Below are positions 59,136 to 64,000 of a DNA stretch of 64,000 bases, piece after piece (the first letter of the stretch is position 1; every line of letters begins with the position of its first letter). This DNA is from Actinomadura viridilutea. Lineage in GTDB: Bacteria; Actinomycetota; Actinomycetes; Streptosporangiales; Streptosporangiaceae. Where the stretch lies: contig PVNI01000018.1 in NCBI GenBank assembly GCA_003001795.1, positions 88,994 through 152,993 on the forward strand, given 5' to 3'. The position numbers and the translations under genes are program-made. Under the pieces are notes generated by a model. It was given only the letters and a program-made list of their open reading frames with translations, searched no databases and was not told the origin of the DNA.

Positions 59136-59154
59136 TGAGGCAAGGCTAACCTAA
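59136..59154 (-). promoter_or_regulatory. Iron box of the reductase/exporter operon
   Basis: TGAGGCAAGGCTAACCTAA matches 17 of 19 IdeR/DmdR consensus positions. It lies about 32 bases upstream of the FhuF-like start, so the reductase and both exporter halves should respond to iron with the rest of the cluster. Confidence 0.88.
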
Positions 59155-59632
59155 AGTGCCTTCACCTGCCGAGATCGTACGCGGGTGGTCTTTCACACCG
59201 CAGAGGCCAGCAACGCCCTACCTCACCCAAGAGCCCCGCCGGGGGGAGGCAGCTCCCCACGTCCAGCCGTCCTCCGCTCATTCGTGCGCAGCAAGGTGCT
59301 GCATCCGCTCCGCACCCGCCACGCCAACACACGGCACCAACCGGCCGCTTCTACGCAGATAGAGCTCGCGCCACCATACAACGCAGCGATCGCACACACC
59401 CCCGGCCAGGGACAGGTGCCGATCACCTTCGAAACGCTCGCCGCGGCCCCGCCAAACGCCGTAACGTTCGGTTGTCCCGCCAAGACCGTTCGCAGTCGCC
59501 GGGGATCACCAGGCGTGATGACGTGGACGGCGGATTCGTCCGTCGGCCAGGGCCGGCATCCGCTTCGTGGCTCCACTGGCGCTTGGACGGCCTCGGTGAG
59601 GTCGTCCTCGACGACGAGCAGAACCCACGCTC
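59155..59632. other. Gene-free stretch at the cluster border
   Basis: About 480 bases without a convincing gene. Reading frames on both strands are short and lack family character. One plus-strand fragment near 59510-59630 (GLGEVVLDDEQNPRS) has the look of an eroded protein end but I cannot name it. Base composition drops from the NRPS region onward, marking the edge of the siderophore locus. Confidence 0.45.
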
Positions 59633-60445
59633 ATGTCAGCTGACCAACTCGCCCTCATCGCCCGCACACCTCGGCACAAGGCGTCCGCCACCGCCGCGCG
59701 AGTCCTCGTGTTCAACACACAACACGCCTCGCCCGCACGCGCTCGCCGTCAAGCGGCCTGGCTGGCCGACCAACCGGCCGCCGACCTGCTGGTCATCACC
59801 GAGGTCGGGGCCGGGCCCGGCAGCCACGCGCTCATCGCGGCCCTGACCGACCACGGCTACGCTTCAGTGCTCGTCCCTAAGGCCCCAGACCGTGACTACC
59901 GAGCCGTGCTGGCCTCCCGTAGTGCCGCACTGACTCCAGTGCACAGTGGCGTCACGGTCCTCCCGCATCGCGCTCCTTGTGCGTCCCTAGAGATCGGCGA
60001 CTGCCCCGTCACCTTGCTGGGGTTGTACGTTCCCTCACGAGGGCCACGACAACGCCGCAACGAAGACAAGCGCGCATTCCAGGCGGCGGTCTCTGCAGCC
60101 CTCCCCGCACTGGTCTCCGACGGCACCGGCCTGTTGATCGTTGCGGGAGACCTCAATGTCGTCGAGCCTGGTCACATTCCGCATCACAGCGTCTTCGGCG
60201 ACTGGGAGTATGACTTTTACCGCTCCTTCGCCCTCGCCGGCCTCACTGACGCATTCCGTCACCTGCACCCACGGGCCGTCGAACATTCCTGGTACGGCCG
60301 ATCAGGCCTTGGGTATCGCATCGACCATGCGTTCGTCGCCACCTCCCGTCGGGCGCGGATTCTGGCCTGCGACTACCTTCATCAGCCACGAGAACTAGGC
60401 CTCACCGACCACTCGGCCCTCGCCCTGAACGTCGCCTGTTCATGA
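59633..60445 (+). CDS. Endonuclease/exonuclease/phosphatase-family protein
   Basis: A 270-residue protein with the exonuclease III/DNase I-like fold. Motifs are VFNTQHASPARARRQAAWL near residue 25, LLVITEVG (metal Glu) near 55, LIVAGDLNVVEPGH (GDLN) near 165 and a C-terminal LGLTDHSALAL (DH catalytic pair). The family includes nucleases and phosphodiesterases, and the substrate here is open. No strong ribosome site precedes ATG 59633. Codon third positions look visibly less G/C-rich than in the siderophore genes, so recent or foreign origin is possible. It lies beside a cas1 remnant with no obvious functional link. Confidence 0.8.
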   Translation: MSADQLALIARTPRHKASATAARVLVFNTQHASPARARRQAAWLADQPAADLLVITEVGAGPGSHALIAALTDHGYASVLVPKAPDRDYRAVLASRSAALTPVHSGVTVLPHRAPCASLEIGDCPVTLLGLYVPSRGPRQRRNEDKRAFQAAVSAALPALVSDGTGLLIVAGDLNVVEPGHIPHHSVFGDWEYDFYRSFALAGLTDAFRHLHPRAVEHSWYGRSGLGYRIDHAFVATSRRARILACDYLHQPRELGLTDHSALALNVACS

Positions 60446-60449
60446 CGGC

Positions 60450-60590
60450 GATGTTTTAGTTGCCCATGCCGGGCTGGACGAGCTCTTCGCTGCCGGACCA
60501 GTTGACACCTCCGGAAACTCTCCGGGGTGTTCGTCCCAGAGTTGGTTGACGCCTTCGTCAATGGGAATGCGAGTTGACTCTTCGGGAGCT
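60450..60590 (-). pseudogene. cas1: Stray 3' fragment of cas1 (duplicate)
   Basis: On the minus strand this encodes PEESTRIPIDEGVNQLWDEH, then a diverged tail. It matches the last 50 or so residues of the larger cas1 remnant (PDESTRIPIDEDVNQLWDEH at 62814-62960). Nucleotide similarity by eye is about 80-85%. It joins directly to the end of a broken IS481 transposase at about 60591. It cannot be functional. Confidence 0.85.
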
Positions 60591-60592
60591 GA

Positions 60593-61544
60593 GGTGTCCT
60601 GTTCGGACAGGTTGGTGACGCGCGCGGCTGGAGTTTGGCCCGCGATGCCGGTGTGGGGTCGGTGGTGGTTGTACCAGCCGAGCCGGTCGCCGGAGGCGGC
60701 CTGTCGTTCGGCATCGCAGGCGTAGGCCGGTGGTGGGCCCATTCTTCGAGCAGGGTGCGGTGGGAGCGTTCGGCCTTGTCGCTGGTCTGGGGCCGTCAGG
60801 GCCGGTTCCAGCGCGGGCTGATGCCCAGCGTTGCGCAGTTGGTGCGCAAGTGGTCCTGGTGTGGGCCCAGGCGTTGTCGGTCAGCACACGCCGTATGGCA
60901 ATGCCGCGAGCGGCGAACCAGGCCGCGGCACGGACCGGGAACGCGGCGCGGGTGGCCGCGGTCTCATCGGCCAGGGATCTCCGGTGTAGGCCAGGGGATC
61001 GTCCAGCGCGATGTGCAGAATGAGGTAGCCCGTGCCAGTGCGGTTGGCGCGGCCCCCGGAGCACGCCCCAGGGGCCCTGTGTCTGCCGCCGTCCGGGGGT
61101 GCGGCCGAGCCTTCACATCGATGTGGACCAGCTTGCCGGGGCGGGAGCGTTCGTAGCGGCGGACGGGTTCGCCGGTGGCCCGGTCGCACGCCGCCAGGGG
61201 CGCCACACCTGTGGCGGGCCAGGATGCGGTGCGCGGTGGACGGCGCGACGCCGGTGCGGGCGGCCAGTGTGCATGGACGAGTCGGCTGGACCGACGCGAT
61301 ACGCCCGGCACAGGGCGAGCACCAGGGCATCGATGTGCGGTGGCGTCCGTCTGGGGCTGTGATGCGGTCGGCCGGGGGCGGTCGTGCATGCCAGCCTGGC
61401 CGAGGTGCCGGTAGCGGGCGGCCCAACGCGCGGCTGTGGCATGGCGGACGCCGAAGCGATCTGCAACGGTTGACCGTCGTCCACGACAACCGGGCCGGGC
61501 GCAGGCGTCCGGTCGGGGTCAACGGGGCGCCTGTGGTGGGACAC
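60593..61544 (-). pseudogene. Broken IS481-family transposase
   Basis: Pieces of an IS481 integrase-core transposase in several frames on the minus strand. An N-terminal part contains APLTPTGRLRPARL, a middle part has PSTAHRILARHRCG and then RRYERSRPGKLVHIDVKA (DDE strand), a later part has AWFAARGIAIRRVLTDNAWA, and the end reads GWYNHHRPHTGIAGQTPAAR. At least three frameshifts separate them, so the element is dead. Its far end abuts the cas1 fragment. The GTG at 61544 is the probable original start. Confidence 0.85.
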
Positions 61545-61837
61545 GAGGGCCTCCTGGACGTCGGTGCAGAAGTCGCAATCCACACCGAAACCAGAAGGCC
61601 CTCTTGCCGTTCAAGAACCGCCCAAGGCATGTCGCCTGTCACCAACGTCCCCGAACAGCACACCTGGCCATAAGACGCGGTGAAACCATCACCGCTTGCG
61701 CGTGGCCGCCATCAGGGAAGGCGGCGCAGGGCCGCTCACTCTGCGGTTATCCCCGCATCCGCGGGGCCGACGTCACACAGCAGTGCTACCTGCAAGACGC
61801 GGTGGGAGCATCCCCGCGTGCGCGGGGTCAACGGGGC

Positions 61838-61915
61838 GCGGAGCTGGTCGCCGCTGAACTCTAGAGGAGCCTCCGTGTCTGTACGGAGGCGACTGCCGAC
61901 GGAAGATCGGCCGGT
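61838..61915. repeat. Segmental duplication in the CRISPR array, copy 1
   Basis: This segment (a spacer, the repeat at 61866 and part of the next spacer) resembles 62201-62279, sharing GAGCTG, TCGCCGC, CTAGAG, GTCTGTAC and CCGGCCGGT-like blocks in order. The similarity covers spacer sequence as well as the repeat, so it reflects copying of a block of array rather than independent acquisition. Confidence 0.7.
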
Positions 61916-62200
61916 CGCGGGCAAGGACGCATCCCCGCGCGTGCGGGGCCGACGCGATCAGGTGGCACTGCCGGTGTGCAGGCGGGGGCATCTCCGCGTG
62001 CCCGGGGCGGACGGACGCCCTCGGCCAGCCAATCCAGGTAGATCAAGAACCATCCCTGCGTACGCCAGGCCGACGTGCGAATACGCGTGCAGTAGCGTGC
62101 ACTTGTATGGAACATCTACGCGCGCGTGGGAGCTGACTCAGTCCGCGGGCTTCCCCGAAACGCCCTGGTGCGGAAATGCGTCTGCGTGCGGGAGCCATGG

Positions 62201-62279
62201 GAAGGGAGCTGTCGCCGCGAGACCTAGAGAAGTCTCCGCGTCTGTACAGAGGCGAATTGATTGACGAAGACCGGCCGGT
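62201..62279. repeat. Segmental duplication in the CRISPR array, copy 2
   Basis: Partner of 61838-61915, diverged to roughly 75-80% identity by eye. It includes the repeat at 62229, which shares with the repeat at 61866 the unusual TCTGTAC centre. Confidence 0.7.
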
Positions 62280-62454
62280 GGGGACGGGGAGTTTCCCGCC
62301 TGTGCTGGGCCAGCTCCGGCGCCGGCGACCGGGTCACCATCGTGAGGGGAGCATCCCCGCGTGCGCGGGCCGACCGAGCCTCTCGCCACTGTACGGCAAG
62401 CTGGCCAGGAGCATCCCCGCGTGCGCGGGGCCGACACTTGTTTGACCTGCGTAT

Positions 62455-62766
62455 TTACCTCGGAAGTGGCGGGTTTTCATTCGCTTGGGTTCGGCGGCGG
62501 GCGGACAGGATGAGGCCGTTGAAGTCGGTGGGGCGTCAGCGATCTTTGCCAGCGGTACGGACGGCCCAGCCCTGTTCGTTAGTTGCGGGTTCTACGAGGA
62601 TGACTTGGCCGTCGCCAATGCGCATGGCCAGTAGTTCCCAGAGGCGGTCGCGTATGCGGCGGCTGGGGTTGCCAACGAACACTCCGGCGTGTACTTCGAC
62701 CATCCAGCGGGTGAGGTGGCCGCGGAGTCCTTCCGGGGCTGCGATGAGAACTATGACGGTTGTCAT
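62455..62766 (-). pseudogene. cas2: cas2 (type I-E) with premature stop
   Basis: The frame opens MTTVIVLIAAPEGLRGHLTR, with WMVEVHAGVFVGNPSRRIRD, the Cas2e signature, and reads to EQGWAVRTAGKDR where TGA at 62536 stops it after 76 residues. Cas2e proteins normally continue with Trp here. Downstream in the same frame, RPTDFNGLILSARRR follows to a TAA at 62455, giving 103 codons, the normal length. So a TGG to TGA change has truncated the gene. Start ATG 62766 overlaps the cas1 stop by four bases, as in intact I-E operons. Confidence 0.88.
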
Positions 62767-63446
62767 GGCGTGTGAGGGGGATCGCCCGCGGGCGGGTCGA
62801 ATTCGGGGCCGATGATGGCAATGTGTTGGTCCCCCATGCCGGGTTGGACAAGGTCTTCGGTGCCGGACCAGTTGACGTCTCCGGCGACTGCTCCGGAGTG
62901 TTCGTCCCAGAGTTGGTTGACGTCTTCGTCGATGGGAATGCGAGTTGACTCGTCGGGAGCGAGCAGTGTTTTGATGTCGTGCACGATGCGGCCCAGAAGG
63001 CGGTTTTCGGCGATGAGGTCGCGTAGCCCGGTTCGGGCGTCTCGCTCTTCGGTGAGTCCTTTCGCTGCCAGGTCGAAGGCGAGAGGGATGGTGTAGTCGG
63101 CCTTGTACAGGTCTGCGATGTCCAGGACGAAGGAGATCGCCGATCCGGTGTGTACAAACCCGAGGCCTGGGCTGGCGCCGAGGCCGACGATGACGGCGTG
63201 GCAGATGCCATAGAGAGCAGCGTTGGCGGCCGACAACAGCCGGTTGAGGTCGTCGCCGACTGCGTAGGGGTCTCCGGCCTTGTAGTGGCGGCGCTTCCAA
63301 GGGACGCCGGTGCGTTCTGAGTGCATCTGGTAGAGCTTGCGGATGCGGGTGCCTTCGCGGCCGCGAATTGCTGCATCGTCGCCGTGGAGACGTCCTCACC
63401 GGGAAAGCGCATGGCATACATGGCACGAGCGACGTTCAATCGCTCT
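62763..63446 (-). pseudogene. cas1: cas1 (type I-E), frameshifted and interrupted
   Basis: The C-terminal two thirds read from about 63363 to 62763 with ANAALYGICHAVIVGLGASP, VHTGSAISFVLDIADLYKAD (catalytic His and Asp) and a long acidic tail. Upstream, 63446-63366 encodes KERLNVARAMYAMRFPGEDV in another frame, so one base is missing near 63366, within MQQ(L)RGRE. The 5' third is absent because an IS5-family element begins at about 63449. The gene cannot make Cas1, so spacer acquisition must be dead. Confidence 0.92.
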
Positions 63447-63448
63447 TT

Positions 63449-64000
63449 AGAGCTTGTCTCATTTGGCTTGATCGGTACTCTGTCGCTCGTGGTGATGGTC
63501 GAGCGGCTGGTTCCAGACGAGTTGTGGGAGCTGTTCCAGCGGGTGGTGCCACCTGCCCCGACTCGGCCCCAGGGCGGCGGCCGGCGCCGGTACGGCGACC
63601 GTGAGGTGCTGGCCGCGATCATCTTCGTGGCCACCACCGGCTGCACCTGGCGGCAGCTGCCGCCGGTGTTCGGCCCGTCCGGGCCCACGACGCACCGCCG
63701 CTTCACCGAGTGGACCAAGGCGCGGGTGTGGCCCAGGCTGCACCGGCTGATCCTGGACGAACTGGGCTCGCGTGGAGAGCTGGACTGGTCGCGGCGCGCG
63801 ATCGACTCGGCCGGCATGCGGGCGCTCAAAGGGGGGAGCCGGCAGGCCCGAATCCTGTCGACCGCGGCAAGAACGGGTCGAAGATCCACTTGATCACCGA
63901 AAGTTCCGGTCTGCCGATCAGTGTCGCGATCTCCCCGGCCAACCTGCACGACAGCCAGGCCCTGCAGCCCCTCGTCCGCGGCATCCCGCCGATCCGCTCG
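63449..64000 (+). mobile_element. IS5-family (IS427-like) insertion in cas1, right end beyond window
   Basis: The left boundary is set where cas1 coding sequence ends and GAGCTTGTCTCATTTGG begins, a typical IS5/IS427 terminal repeat. The transposase starts 46 bases in. The right end and target duplication lie outside the window, so the insertion cannot be fully verified. Confidence 0.8.
63495..64000 (+). CDS. IS5-family transposase, two frames, cut by window edge
   Basis: The first frame opens MVERLVPDELWELFQRVVPP. It continues with GGRRRYGDREVLAAIIFVAT, TTGCTWRQLPPVFGPSGPT and SRRAIDSAGMRALKGG, where the Asp of IDS is the first DDE acid. At the G6 run 63831-63836 reading must slip back one base to continue EPAGPNPVDRGKNGSKIHLI and SPANLHDSQAL (second DDE acid). 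Without the slip the frame stops at 63893. IS427-group elements often use such a frameshift, but a simple one-base deletion would look the same. Confidence 0.85.

Larger units (their letters stand above)
61682..62435 (-). CRISPR. Degenerate type I-E CRISPR array, about 13 repeats
   Basis: Repeats of 28 bases with core GCATCCCCGCGTGCGCGGGG (plus strand) and spacers of 30-35. Repeat starts are 61682, 61744, 61805, 61866, 61926, 61985, 62047, 62110, 62172, 62229, 62287, 62347 and 62408. The one at 62408 is the cleanest copy, and those at 61805 and 62347 are close. The others carry several substitutions, and 61866 and 62229 share a variant CTCCG/CGGAG-like stem. Type I-E is assigned from the repeat and the adjacent cas genes. 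The cleanest repeat lies 20 bases from the ancestral cas2 end, so there is almost no leader. Confidence 0.9.

Noticed and set aside
59223..59576. A 117-codon minus-strand frame after the siderophore cluster
   Set aside because: No ribosome site and no family resemblance; probably random in GC-rich DNA.
61621..61650. A further degenerate CRISPR repeat left of 61682
   Set aside because: GCATGTCGCCTGTCACCAAC sits at the right spacing but matches the repeat too weakly to count.

Overview
The window is very GC-rich, uses GTG and TTG starts freely, and carries actinobacterial hallmark genes: a CGNR zinc finger, a YbdK-type glutamate-cysteine ligase, an MbtH protein and IdeR/DmdR-type iron boxes. 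This points to a filamentous actinomycete. Gene content fits the Streptosporangiales (an Actinomadura-like genus), but that placement is inference only.

Left part (1-20000): mostly housekeeping and scattered metabolic genes. These are a citrate synthase cut by the window edge, a soluble Ser/Thr kinase, a RecD2-like helicase, a TPR protein, a family-5 solute-binding protein, a secreted LVIVD-repeat protein, a secreted M14 carboxypeptidase, a CGNR regulator divergent from a tiny zinc-ribbon protein, and an Nramp-like transporter whose stop codon lies in an 18-bp triple tandem repeat. A glutamine-synthetase-like enzyme faces a FluG-like amidohydrolase. Then come an NPPY methyltransferase, a CDGSH protein, a heme-oxygenase-like diiron protein, a GCS2 ligase and a class I aldolase, followed by a FAD oxidoreductase.

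21450-32600: an alpha-glucan/oligosaccharide locus. A LacI regulator with two operator-like sites precedes a lipoprotein binding protein, two permeases, a GH13 alpha-glucosidase, a secreted six-hairpin glycosidase and a glycogen-debranching-type enzyme. No ATPase is encoded, so a shared MsiK-type ATPase is presumed.

32587-59155: a hydroxamate siderophore locus. It contains an M20 deacylase, an N5-hydroxyornithine formyltransferase, an ornithine N5-monooxygenase, a FecCD/FepC importer, a siderophore-binding lipoprotein, a 4663-residue four-module NRPS, MbtH, a heterodimeric ABC exporter and a FhuF-like reductase. Five iron boxes sit in three promoter regions. The NRPS reads A(MT)-T-C-A-T-C-A-T-C-A-T-C. 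It has an N-methyltransferase inside the first A domain, a third A domain with the hydroxyornithine code DMENLGLINK, near-identical codes in A1 and A4, no epimerase, no thioesterase and a terminal C domain. The predicted product is an N-methylated, foroxymithine/erythrochelin-like tetrapeptide released as a diketopiperazine.

59155-64000: a decayed region. An endonuclease-family gene is followed by a stray cas1 3' fragment, a broken IS481 transposase, a degenerate type I-E CRISPR array of about 13 repeats, a cas2 with a W-to-stop mutation, and a cas1 that is frameshifted and interrupted by an IS5-family element running off the window.
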